Both the position numbers and the translations under genes were made by a program. A DNA stretch of 64,000 nt from assembly GCF_010669305.1 (NCBI RefSeq), contig NZ_CP048649.1:2790001-2854000 (forward strand). The letters run 5' to 3'. Under the pieces are notes generated by a model. The model saw only the letters and a list, made by a program, of their open reading frames with translations, ran no database searches and was not told where the DNA came from. This document shows, piece after piece, positions 1-8,030 of this stretch. Origin of the DNA: Aminipila butyrica (GTDB lineage Bacteria; Bacillota; Clostridia; Peptostreptococcales; Anaerovoracaceae). Position 1 is the stretch's first letter. Every line of letters begins with the position of its first letter.

Positions 1-276
1 AGCTAATTTGGCCTTTTGCAAGTTCAGCCTCAGCTGCTCCACCACATATTGCTGATTGGTATCATCGATAACCGCAAGAATATCGCCCTTTTTGATAGTC
101 CCGCCTAATTGGATTGAACTCTCTCTGATCTTGCCAGAAACTTCTGTGGCGTGAGATACCATCACGCCCTCTACCTGCCCTTTATATCCACCGCTATTTT
201 GAATCTGTGTGTAAAAGATTCCAGCACCAACCAAAACCAGCACGATTGCGGCGGCAGCTATTTTCTTTTTTTCCAT
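1..276 (-). CDS. HlyD-family membrane fusion protein, N-terminal part
   Basis: The gene runs off the left edge; 92 codons are visible. It starts with a short basic segment and one hydrophobic helix (about residues 5-22), the usual inner-membrane anchor. A biotinyl/lipoyl-like beta segment follows (VSGKI...GGTIKKGDILAVID, about residues 46-70), then the start of a helical hairpin. That order is typical of periplasmic-adaptor or HlyD proteins that partner ABC or MFS exporters. An AGGAGG-type site lies just upstream of the ATG at 276. It is the last visible gene of an ATPase-permease-adaptor unit, so it most likely helps the ABC exporter upstream move a drug, lipid or peptide. The substrate cannot be told. 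Confidence 0.85.
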   Translation of the reverse strand, partial: MEKKKIAAAAIVLVLVGAGIFYTQIQNSGGYKGQVEGVMVSHATEVSGKIRESSIQLGGTIKKGDILAVIDDTNQQYVVEQLRLNLQKAKLA

Positions 277-291
277 CACACCTGCCCTCCT

Positions 292-1298
292 CTATATTCG
301 TCGGTACCGCTTAAGCAGCACCGTATTGACCAGCATAAAAATCACCGATAACGCTGCTAGAAGTCCTATATCCGGCAGGATATCCCAAAAGCTGGCCTCC
401 TTCATCATCACTGATTTCAACGCATCTGCCGTGTAATAAAGAGGCATCAGCCTCCCCACCAGTTCCAAGGGGTTTGGCAGGGTGAAAAGCCCGGTAAAAA
501 AGGCCTGGGGCACAATAACCAAAGGAATGAACTGAATCATCTGAAACTCTGAATTGGCTGCTGTAGATAAGAGTATCCCCAAAGTCAAGGCCGCAATAGA
601 AGTCACCAAGGTTATCAGCAGAACCAGCCAGATTGATCCCACCATGAAGACCCCCAGAACATAAATTAAATAACTAGTAATTACAGCTGACTGAACCAGA
701 TTGACCAGTCCATACCCCAGCACATATCCGCCCACCACTTCCCATCTATGAATGGCGTAGATAAGACTTTTTCCAATGTACCTGTAGTTCGTTCCTTTAA
801 GAAGGAAATACCGGAAATCAGGAAAACAAAGAAAAACACCAGAAATCCCGTCAAAATAGAAGCAAAGTTATCAAATAAAGATAAGTCTTCGGCTCCGTAT
901 ACATAGGTAATGTCAGCCATTCGGTCCTTGCGCACCGGCTGTATCCCCTTGCTGGCAGCCTCCAGTGCCTTGATTGCCCTGGCTGCCTGGGTAGAATCGC
1001 TGCCGTCCATCCAAACCTGAAGCTTACCGCTTTCTACTGTAGCCACCGCCGCGACCTGGCCTTTCTCTAATGGCTCCAGGTCCTGGCAATCTACAATAAC
1101 CCCGTTATTTTCATAAAGAGCCTCCCGAAAAGCCTGAGATCCGTTGATAATGCCGATGGTTACTGTATCTTCTGCGGATTCAAAGACGAAGTACAGCAGT
1201 GTCAGAATCAGTAAGGGCGCCAGCAGCGTTAGGGCCAGCGTTCGCTTGTCATGTTTTAGTTGCAGCAAAATCCGCTTAGCTAAAGCCCATACCCTCAT
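292..1298 (-). pseudogene. ABC-2 type permease, disrupted by a single-base frameshift
   Basis: Two reading frames together make one ABC-2 permease. The first part (681-1298) has an N-terminal membrane helix, an extracytoplasmic domain and the next helices up to the conserved stretch TTGTLEKVLSTP. It then runs into nonsense. The second part (292-738) carries the remaining membrane segments and resumes in another frame. Restoring one base near 753-755, in the codon after ACG, gives ...STP-IHRWEVVGGYVLGYG..., which joins the halves seamlessly. The start overlaps the stop of the ATPase gene (ATGA). Either the gene is genuinely broken or the base was lost in sequencing or assembly. If real, the exporter is probably dead. 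Confidence 0.82.
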
Positions 1299-2032
1299 AA
1301 CCCGCCTCCTTGCTCCTGACTAAAGTACAAGAACGCATCTTCAATCGTATCTGTCCCTGCTTTTTCCTTGATTTGCTCCGGCGTTCCGGAAGCCAGCAGC
1401 CGACCCGCCCGCATCATGGACAATTGGCCACATTTTTCTGCTTCATCCATCACGTGGGTGGTGATGAGAATCGTTACGCCCTCCTCTGCCATTCGGTATA
1501 ATTCCCGCCAAATATTTCTCCGCAGCAAGGGGTCAATGCCTACCGTGGGCTCATCCAAGATCAATATCTGAGGTTCATGCAAAATAGCCATGGCCAGGGA
1601 CAGCCGTCGCTTCATTCCTCCTGAAAAGCTGTCCAGGGGGTTATCTAAATTCTTGGTTAAGTCCACCACCTGAATCACCTCCTGAATACGCTTCTGCATC
1701 CGCTGCCGTTCTATGCCGTAGAGCTGCCCAAAAAACATCAGGTTTTCCCTAGCGGATAAATCTCCATACAATGCGTCAGACTGAGCCATATAGCCAATGT
1801 CTCTCATCAGCTGCAAGTTTGGCATCCTCTTGCCGCCAACCCACACCTCTCCTGCCGTCGCCTCCCAGATACCGGCGATAAGCTTCACCGCAGAGGACTT
1901 GCCGCAGCCAGAAGGACCCAGCAGTCCATAAATTTGTCCGTAGGGCACCGCTAGATGAATATTCTCTAAAATCCGTTTTTTTCCAAAGCTCTTTTCCACT
2001 CCACGAAGCAGGATGCAGCTTTCGTCCGCCAT
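1295..2032 (-). CDS. ABC transporter ATP-binding protein
   Basis: Cytoplasmic ATPase subunit of about 245 residues. It has a Walker A (GPSGCGKSS), a Q-loop region, the signature FSGGMKRR, a Walker B with catalytic Glu (ILILDEP) and an H-loop (TTH). The signature and Walker B context resemble drug-export (DrrA/CcmA-like) ATPases. I place the start at 2032 (MADESC) rather than further upstream because AAAGGAGATGAGCAC lies directly before that ATG. It is the first gene of the unit, is translationally coupled to the permease, and is followed by the HlyD adaptor. The substrate is unknown. Confidence 0.9.
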   Translation of the reverse strand: MADESCILLRGVEKSFGKKRILENIHLAVPYGQIYGLLGPSGCGKSSAVKLIAGIWEATAGEVWVGGKRMPNLQLMRDIGYMAQSDALYGDLSARENLMFFGQLYGIERQRMQKRIQEVIQVVDLTKNLDNPLDSFSGGMKRRLSLAMAILHEPQILILDEPTVGIDPLLRRNIWRELYRMAEEGVTILITTHVMDEAEKCGQLSMMRAGRLLASGTPEQIKEKAGTDTIEDAFLYFSQEQGGGL

Positions 2033-2103
2033 GTGCTCATCTCCTTTGCTTTCTAAATATAGCAAGCTTGATTCAAAAACCATTTATTTTTTACTTATTC
2101 CCA

Positions 2104-2115
2104 ACAACATGTTGT
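2104..2115. promoter_or_regulatory. 12-bp palindrome upstream of the ABC exporter operon (possible operator)
   Basis: ACAACATGTTGT is a perfect palindrome about 70 bp upstream of the ATPase start, in the AT-rich region expected to hold the promoter. Drug-exporter operons of this type are often controlled by TetR- or MarR-type repressors, but no regulator gene is adjacent. The operator role is inferred only from symmetry and place. Confidence 0.3.
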
Positions 2116-2133
2116 ATTATTTTTATCATATAT

Positions 2134-2175
2134 AAAAAACAGGCAGATTGAAAGATACAATCTGCCTGTTTTTGT
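2134..2175 (-). terminator. Intrinsic terminator after nifJ
   Basis: A perfect 13-bp stem (AACAGGCAGATTG / CAATCTGCCTGTT) with a 7-nt loop begins about 30 nt past the nifJ stop. On the minus strand it is followed by a run of T. The plus strand also ends in T5, so it could work in both directions. Confidence 0.88.
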
Positions 2176-2198
2176 TGATTTCTATTTATTAATTTTCT

Positions 2199-5100
2199 TT
2201 ATTCCATCGGATACTTGGAATCAGCCAGACGCTTGTAGCCTTCGTACCGATCCTTTGCATATTCTTCCGTCAGGTCGAACAATTTGTCCGCTACATCTGG
2301 GAATTCTCTGGACAGAGAAGAGTATCTCATCTGTCCCAGGATGAAGTCCCTGAAATTGGCTGTAGGCGCCTTGGAATCCAAGGTAAACGGATTCTTGCCC
2401 TGCTGCTTCAACTCTGGGTTGAAGCGATACAAGTGCCAGTACCCTGCATCTACTGCGTCCTTGATGTTCTCCTGAGCCTTGCCCATGCCTTTTTTCAGGC
2501 CGTGGTTGATACAAGGGGAGTAAGCGATAATCAGCGATGGACCATTGTAAGCTTCTGCTTCGGTAATAGCTTTCATCAGCTGATTTTTGTCAGCGCCCAT
2601 ACCTACCTGTGCGACATATACGTAGCCGTAGGACATAGCCATCATCCCCAAATCCTTCTTCTTAATCCGCTTACCGGAAGCTGCAAACTTAGCGATTGCC
2701 GCCACTGGAGTGGACTTAGATGCCTGACCACCGGTGTTGGAATATACTTCGGTGTCGAATACCAAGATATTGATATTTTCCCCAGAAGCCAGCACGTGGT
2801 CCAGTCCGCCGTAACCGATATCGTAAGCCCAGCCGTCGCCGCCCAGAGCCCAAACGGATTTCTTTACTAAGAAGTCCTTGTTGTCAGCAATGCGCTTGCA
2901 CAGCATCTGAATCACCTCGTCAGAAGTTCTCAGGTTTTCAATGCACTTCATCACCTTGTCGCTCTTCGCTCTGGATTCAGCACCATCTTCCTTATATTCC
3001 AACCATTCCTCGATGGCTTCTTTCAAATCCTCGGCAATATCCAGCTCCATCAGAGCCTTCATCGTGTGTTCGATACGCTCCCGCATCTGCTTAGAGGCTA
3101 ACAGCATACCGTAACCGTATTCTGCATTGTCCTCGAAGAGAGAATTGGCCCAAGCCGGCCCTCTGCCATTTTCGTCCTTACAGTATGGCATAGAAGGAGC
3201 AGAGGCTCCCCAGATGGAAGAACAGCCTGTCGCGTTAGCAATCAGCATTCGGTCACCGTACAGCTGAGTTACCAGTTTGATATATGGCGTCTCTCCGCAA
3301 CCAGCACAAGCTCCTGAAAATTCCAAGTATGGCTTTGCCAGCTGACTGCCCTTGATAGTGGTCTTGCTGATCAGTTTATCTTTATTTGGAATGGTGACAC
3401 CAAACTTCCAGTTTTCTGCTTCTTTCACAACTTCTGCATATGGTTTCATTACCAGAGCCTTTTCCTTGGCCGGACAAATATCCGCACAATTTCCGCAGCC
3501 CAAACAGTCCAGAGCAGACAGCTGAATTCGATAATGATGGTTTTCCATGCCCTTGCCGATAGCCGGAACCGTCTCAAAGGTGAACGGCGCATTGGCCTTC
3601 TCTTCTTCGTTGAGCACGACCGGACGGATAGACGCATGAGGACATACAAAAGAACACTGGTTACACTGAATACAAGTATCCTTATTCCATTGCGGCAAGT
3701 GAATAGCTACGCCACGCTTTTCGTAAGCGCTGGTGCCTGATGGGAAAGTGCCGTCTTCTCTGCCCTTAAAGGTGCTCACCGGCAGGTTCTCCCCTTCCTG
3801 GCTGTTCATCGGAATCAGTACTTCTTCAATGAAGGCTGGCAGCGGTTCTGGCTTACTCTTTGGATTTTCTGCATTAATCCACTCTGCCGGAATAGAAATC
3901 TTCTTGATACCGTTGATGCCTGCATCCACAGCCTTCCAGTTCATTTCTACAACGCTCTGGCCCTTTTTCTTATAGGTCTTTTCGATGCCTTCCTTCAAAT
4001 ATCCTACTGCCTGTTCCATCGGAATAACATTAGTCAGCTTGAAAAATGCCGCCTGCATTATCATATTGATGCGGCTGCCCAGACCAATTCCTTCTGCGTA
4101 TTTCCACGCATCAATGGCATAGAAATTGATGTTTTTCTTTGCCAGCTCTCGCTTCACCTTTGCCGGCAGATGCTCACCGATTTCCTTTTCATTTTCCCAC
4201 TGACAGTTCAACAGGAATGTTCCGCCCTTTTTCAGATCCTTGAGCATGTCATACTGCCGCAGGTATGCCTGGTTATGACAGGCTACAAAGTCCGCCTGAT
4301 TAATCAGGTAAGTAGACTGAATCGGATGCTCTCCAAATCGCAGGTGAGAAATTGTCACTCCGCCTGATTTCTTGGAATCGTAGGAGAAATACCCCTGAGC
4401 ATAAAGATTTGTCTTGTCACCGATAATCTTGATGGCTGTCTTGTTGGCACCTACCGTACCATCGGAGCCCAGACCCCAGAACTTACACTTAATAGTACCT
4501 TCTGGTTCTCTGGCAATGCCTTCTGTGTAAGGCAGGGATCTGCTTGTCACATCGTCTTCGATACCGATGGTAAAGTGATTTTTCGGCTTCTTATGGTACA
4601 GGTTGTCATAGATGGCGTGTACCATGCCCGGTGTCGTGTCCTTGGAACCCAAGCCATACCGTCCGCCGTAAACCTCTGGTGCATTGCGCTCCCCATACAG
4701 CATGGTCCGTACATCCTGATACAGCGGCTCGCCCAAGGCTCCCGGTTCTTTCGTTCTGTCCAGCACGGCAATCCGTTCTACCGTCTTTGGCAGAACATCC
4801 ATAAAGTACTCCTTAACAAACGGTCTGTATAATCGAACTTTAATCAAGCCTACCCGGTGTCCTTCTAAAATAAGCTTGTTCATGGTCTCTTCAATGGTCT
4901 CACAGACAGAACCCATGGCTACAATGATGTTTTCCGCATCTGGTGCGCCCACGTAGTCAAACGGCTTGTAACTTCTGCCTGTCAATTTGCCGATTTCGTT
5001 CATATATTCTACAACGATCTCTGGCACGGCCTCGTAAAATTTATTAGACGCTTCTCTGGCCTGGAAGAAGATGTCTGGATTCTGAGCCGTCCCTCGGATA

Positions 5101-5744
5101 ACTGGATGCTCTGGATTCAATGCCCGATCTCTGAACTCCTGTATAGCCTTCCAGTCTACCAGCTTCTTAAATTCCTCGTAACCGATGACTTCAATCTTCT
5201 GAATCTCGTGAGAGGTTCGGAAGCCGTCAAAGAAGTGCAGAAAAGGCACTCTGGACTTGATAGAAGCCAAATGTGCGATGCCTCCCAAATCCATAACTTC
5301 CTGAACTGAACCGGAGGACAGCATGGCAAAACCAGTCTGCCTAGTAGACATGACGTCAGAATGATCACCGAATATACATAGAGCATGGGTAGCTACGGTT
5401 CTGGCCGCTACGTGGAATACGCCCGGCAGTAGTTCACCAGCAATCTTATACATGTTTGGAATCATCAGCAACAACCCCTGAGATGAGGTATAAGTGGTGG
5501 TCAGGGCTCCTGCTGCCAGGGAACCGTGAACCGTCCCTGCTGCTCCGCCCTCAGACTGCATTTCTGCTACTTTTACAGTCTGTCCAAAAATATTCTTTCG
5601 TCCATACGCGGACCACTCGTCTACCACCTCAGACATGGTGGACGAAGGAGTGATGGGATAGATGGCCGCAACGTCTGTAAACGCGTAGGATACGTGTGCT
5701 GCTGCCGTATTTCCATCCATGGTTTTCATTCTACTCTGTGTCAT
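2199..5744 (-). CDS. nifJ: Pyruvate:ferredoxin (flavodoxin) oxidoreductase
   Basis: Single-chain PFOR of 1181 residues, the normal length. It oxidises pyruvate and CoA to acetyl-CoA and CO2 and reduces ferredoxin, the central energy reaction of anaerobic Clostridia. Seen in order: the N-terminal pyruvate-binding domain (YPITPSS), the CoA-binding and gamma-like domains, two 4Fe-4S motifs (CIQCNQCSFVCP and CLGCGNCADICP), and the TPP domain with CAGCGE and GDGWAYDIGYGG. Later SNTGGQ and a C-terminal Cys (YSPCINHG) match the proximal cluster and activation loop. AGGAGGG lies 4 nt before the ATG. It is monocistronic, with its own promoter and terminator. Confidence 0.97.
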   Translation of the reverse strand: MTQSRMKTMDGNTAAAHVSYAFTDVAAIYPITPSSTMSEVVDEWSAYGRKNIFGQTVKVAEMQSEGGAAGTVHGSLAAGALTTTYTSSQGLLLMIPNMYKIAGELLPGVFHVAARTVATHALCIFGDHSDVMSTRQTGFAMLSSGSVQEVMDLGGIAHLASIKSRVPFLHFFDGFRTSHEIQKIEVIGYEEFKKLVDWKAIQEFRDRALNPEHPVIRGTAQNPDIFFQAREASNKFYEAVPEIVVEYMNEIGKLTGRSYKPFDYVGAPDAENIIVAMGSVCETIEETMNKLILEGHRVGLIKVRLYRPFVKEYFMDVLPKTVERIAVLDRTKEPGALGEPLYQDVRTMLYGERNAPEVYGGRYGLGSKDTTPGMVHAIYDNLYHKKPKNHFTIGIEDDVTSRSLPYTEGIAREPEGTIKCKFWGLGSDGTVGANKTAIKIIGDKTNLYAQGYFSYDSKKSGGVTISHLRFGEHPIQSTYLINQADFVACHNQAYLRQYDMLKDLKKGGTFLLNCQWENEKEIGEHLPAKVKRELAKKNINFYAIDAWKYAEGIGLGSRINMIMQAAFFKLTNVIPMEQAVGYLKEGIEKTYKKKGQSVVEMNWKAVDAGINGIKKISIPAEWINAENPKSKPEPLPAFIEEVLIPMNSQEGENLPVSTFKGREDGTFPSGTSAYEKRGVAIHLPQWNKDTCIQCNQCSFVCPHASIRPVVLNEEEKANAPFTFETVPAIGKGMENHHYRIQLSALDCLGCGNCADICPAKEKALVMKPYAEVVKEAENWKFGVTIPNKDKLISKTTIKGSQLAKPYLEFSGACAGCGETPYIKLVTQLYGDRMLIANATGCSSIWGASAPSMPYCKDENGRGPAWANSLFEDNAEYGYGMLLASKQMRERIEHTMKALMELDIAEDLKEAIEEWLEYKEDGAESRAKSDKVMKCIENLRTSDEVIQMLCKRIADNKDFLVKKSVWALGGDGWAYDIGYGGLDHVLASGENINILVFDTEVYSNTGGQASKSTPVAAIAKFAASGKRIKKKDLGMMAMSYGYVYVAQVGMGADKNQLMKAITEAEAYNGPSLIIAYSPCINHGLKKGMGKAQENIKDAVDAGYWHLYRFNPELKQQGKNPFTLDSKAPTANFRDFILGQMRYSSLSREFPDVADKLFDLTEEYAKDRYEGYKRLADSKYPME

Positions 5745-5940
5745 TTTACCCTCCTATTCGTACAGTCTCCCTTGAGACTTATTTACGTGACGCTTTCCTG
5801 CGCCTTCCTTCCGTTAGGCTTTATGGTTTTTCAGAAAAAAGCAGTTCTTTTTGCTGATTCCAGCTAAACAGAACTAAAACCGCAAATTAGTTACTATTTT
5901 CTTGTTTATTTTTTAGAACATATTTTTCGCTAATGTATTT

Positions 5941-5969
5941 ACTTTATACTAAATTTATATCGTTGTCAA
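5941..5969 (-). promoter_or_regulatory. Sigma-A promoter of nifJ
   Basis: On the minus strand TTGACA is followed after 17 bp by TAAAGT (overlapping TATAAA). It lies about 200 bp upstream of the nifJ start, so the mRNA would have a leader of roughly 190 nt. The -35 is perfect and the -10 is moderate. Confidence 0.72.
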
Positions 5970-6172
5970 TATGTACTTATAAAAATACAATATACAAGGA
6001 ACATTTAAAAAACATGAGTTTTTTCAGGGTTAGCCCATTTTATACTCGGCGTTTCCTTCCGCAACAGCTAAATCTGTTTTGTCACATTTCACAAACTTTT
6101 CAGGGATGATAGTGAAACTTCACAAATAATCCAATCTACTCAGCACCAATTATGCCCCCCCTACCCCCATAC

Positions 6173-6209
6173 AAAAAAATTCTCTTCGGGAGCAGAGCCC
6201 GAAGAGAAT
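6173..6209 (-). terminator. Intrinsic terminator downstream of bofA
   Basis: A 12-bp perfect stem (ATTCTCTTCGGG / CCCGAAGAGAAT) has a 7-nt loop and is followed on the minus strand by T7. It sits about 120 nt after the bofA stop. There is no T run on the plus strand. Confidence 0.85.
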
Positions 6210-6331
6210 ATAGCAAATTAATCATATCATAGTTTTTTCCTATGGGGATTTTCTTAAAATTCTATGGCAGCAAAATCAGCACAGGAAAAGCTTCTGCTGC
6301 CTTTCTGGCCTCTGGCTTCCTTCTTCGTGCC

Positions 6332-6598
6332 TTATCCGCTGATAAAGTAAAGGAGAAGGATACCTGGTATGCCCAAGGTTCCTATGCCGAACCCCGTCAG
6401 TAGGTTTACCGGCAGGTGCACACCAAATCCTGCCCCTATCAAATTAATAGCAATAAGGATCACCCCGCCGCAGAAGCTATTGAGTACAGCTTTTAAAATC
6501 CATTTTCCTGAAAGGGCAAAAAACTTTCCTAAAAGAAAGATAATCAGCAAACCTGCTGCATAAGCTAGAAATATAATAACTTCCATTCCCGTGTCCAT
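6332..6598 (-). CDS. bofA: Pro-sigma-K processing inhibitor BofA family protein
   Basis: A very hydrophobic protein of 88 residues with about three membrane segments. It ends in a conserved-looking stretch (NLLTGFGIGTLGIPGILLL) typical of BofA. In Bacillus BofA holds the SpoIVFB protease inactive in the outer forespore membrane until sigma-K should be released. I take the start at 6598 (MDTGMEV), preceded by AGGATGGGAG, not the longer frame upstream. The place after dnaX-ybaB-recR-yaaL is the same as in Bacillus. This supports the call and suggests a spore former, although bofA also persists in some non-sporulating Clostridia. Confidence 0.88.
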   Translation of the reverse strand: MDTGMEVIIFLAYAAGLLIIFLLGKFFALSGKWILKAVLNSFCGGVILIAINLIGAGFGVHLPVNLLTGFGIGTLGIPGILLLYFISG

Positions 6599-6689
6599 AT
6601 TTTTCTCCCATCCTTTGTAATATTTTGTATAGAATATGCCGTCAGGGAACAAAATAGAAGCAAGAATACGTGAAGAAAGGAAACTACAT

Positions 6690-6950
6690 ATGATTCAATT
6701 CAGCGGACTGGCTGACAACGCCGAAAAAATTTATAAAAAAATAACAGGAGTGCCTCAGCCTCCCGATGAAAATCAGCTGTTGCTCTCCGATTTAAGGGCA
6801 GTTCATCACAAGCTGGCCCGATCAGAATCCATGTTCAACGAACTGACAGATAAAGACCTCCTCGACTGCGCTACCTACGATATTCTGGCAGAAAAGGCCC
6901 GCTATGCCTACTTAATTAAAGAGGCAAAAAAAAGAAACTTGCACTTTTAG
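6690..6950 (+). CDS. yaaL: YaaL-like DUF2508 family protein
   Basis: 86 residues, soluble, mostly helical and charged. The second half (about 36-80: DLRAVHHKLARSE..., then LLDCATYDILAEKARYAYLIKEAKK) has the pattern of the short DUF2508/YaaL proteins encoded between recR and bofA in Firmicutes. The function is unknown. The start at 6690 follows AGAAAGGAAACT. In Bacillus the gene lies on the same strand as recR and bofA. Here it points the other way, so its stop codon abuts the recR stop codon (6950/6951) and it is divergent from bofA. A longer upstream start at 6636 is unlikely because it has no good ribosome site. Confidence 0.75.
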   Translation: MIQFSGLADNAEKIYKKITGVPQPPDENQLLLSDLRAVHHKLARSESMFNELTDKDLLDCATYDILAEKARYAYLIKEAKKRNLHF

Positions 6951-6963
6951 TTACAAGTTTCTT
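6926..6963 (-). terminator. recR terminator overlapping the 3' ends of recR and yaaL
   Basis: A perfect 10-bp inverted repeat (AAGAAACTTG / CAAGTTTCTT) with a 12-nt loop. The loop contains both convergent stop codons. On the minus strand it is followed by T8, giving a strong intrinsic terminator for the dnaX-ybaB-recR unit. It is built from the last codons of yaaL on one arm and of recR on the other. Confidence 0.85.
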
Positions 6964-7550
6964 CGTCCTTCCATCGCCTTTGACAAAGTGACCTCGTCGG
7001 CATATTCCAAATCTCCGCCTACGGGAATCCCGTGAGCAATCCGAGATACGGTGATGCCGGCGGGCTTAATCAGCCGGGCAACATACATGGCGGTGGCTTC
7101 CCCCTCAATGTTAGGGTTGGTCGCCAGAATGACCTCTTGCACATCGCTTTCCTGCAAACGGGTAATGAGGGATTTCAAATTAATATCCTCTGGGCCAATG
7201 CCATCTAAGGGAGAAATCGCCCCATGGAGCACATGGTACAAGCCCTTAAACTCCCGAATCCGTTCCATAGCCGCAACTTCTTTGGGACTTTCCACCACAC
7301 AGATTACAGACTGATCCCGGCTGGTATCCGAGCAGATAGCACAAGGGTCCGTATCCGTCAGGTTACCGCAGACGGAACAATACTTCATGTTCGTCTTGGC
7401 ATCGATAATAGCCTGGGCAATAGCCAAGGCTTCTTTGTCCTCCATAGCCAGGATATTGAAAGCCAGCCGCTGAGCCGTCTTGCTGCCGATGCCCTGAAGT
7501 CTGGAAAGCTCTTGAATCAATTTATTTAATGGTTTAGCGTAATATCTCAT
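6951..7550 (-). CDS. recR: Recombination protein RecR
   Basis: 199 residues, standard for RecR. It acts with RecO and RecF in loading RecA at gaps. It has an N-terminal helix-hairpin-helix (LQGIGSKTAQRLAF), a four-Cys zinc finger (CSVCGNLTDTDPCAIC, about residues 58-73) and a Toprim domain beginning at VVESPKEVAAMER. A C-terminal GIPVGGDLEYADEVTL stretch matches the family. The ribosome site is weak (GGAC), which fits coupling to the upstream ybaB, 36 bp away. It is the last gene of dnaX-ybaB-recR. Confidence 0.97.
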   Translation of the reverse strand: MRYYAKPLNKLIQELSRLQGIGSKTAQRLAFNILAMEDKEALAIAQAIIDAKTNMKYCSVCGNLTDTDPCAICSDTSRDQSVICVVESPKEVAAMERIREFKGLYHVLHGAISPLDGIGPEDINLKSLITRLQESDVQEVILATNPNIEGEATAMYVARLIKPAGITVSRIAHGIPVGGDLEYADEVTLSKAMEGRRNL

Positions 7551-7586
7551 CTATTTTGCGTCCATTCTTTTACGTCGAGACTAGTC

Positions 7587-7949
7587 TTACATAAAGCCCG
7601 GAATATTCAGGCCTCCGGTAATCTTGCCCATTTCGTTCTGAGAAATCTCCTCCATTTGGCGCAAGGCTTCGTTGACAGCTACCAAAATCAAATCCTGGAG
7701 CATTTCTATGTCCTCCGGATCCACCACCTCTGGCTTTAACGCAATGTTAGTCACCTGCTTGGCCCCGTTTACTGTCACGGTTACCGCACCGCCTCCAGCA
7801 GTAGCTGTAGTCTCCATCTTTTCAAGTTCTGCCTGAGTCTCTTCCATCTGTCGCTGCATGGCCTGTACCTGCTGAATCTGCTTCTGCATATTTCCGCCCA
7901 TACCGCCGCCTGCGCTAGGCTTCTTTCCTGCTCTCATACCTTTTCCCAT
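7587..7949 (-). CDS. ybaB: YbaB/EbfC family nucleoid-associated protein
   Basis: 120 residues. A Gly/Met-rich N-terminal segment (about 1-20) is followed by a long helix rich in Gln and Glu (KQIQQVQAMQRQMEETQAELEKME), then the beta hairpin (AVTVTVNGAKQVTNIALKPEVVDPED) and a C-terminal helix ending in PGF. This is the YbaB fold, a small dimeric DNA-binding protein conserved between dnaX and recR. AAGGAGGAAAAGACT precedes the ATG. The exact role is unclear even in well-studied bacteria. Confidence 0.95.
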   Translation of the reverse strand: MGKGMRAGKKPSAGGGMGGNMQKQIQQVQAMQRQMEETQAELEKMETTATAGGGAVTVTVNGAKQVTNIALKPEVVDPEDIEMLQDLILVAVNEALRQMEEISQNEMGKITGGLNIPGFM

Positions 7950-8030
7950 AGTCTTTTCCTCCTTATTATATGCGCTTTCTGCGCCTGTTCTCTTTGAGTT
8001 CTTCTTGTTTTATCTATCAAGGCTGCCGCC

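Larger units (their letters stand above)
5745..6331. other. Non-coding gap between nifJ and bofA
   Basis: 587 bases without a credible gene. It holds the nifJ promoter (5941-5969), an nifJ leader of roughly 190 nt containing a small hairpin (GTCTC-AAGG-GAGAC), and the hairpin that ends bofA transcription (6173-6209). I see no riboswitch I can name in the leader. The stretch at about 6010-6170 is featureless. Confidence 0.7.

Noticed and set aside
5745..5940. Riboswitch in the nifJ leader
   Set aside because: The leader has a small GTCTC/GAGAC hairpin and an AAGCC word reminiscent of c-di-GMP-I riboswitches, but the conserved core is not there.
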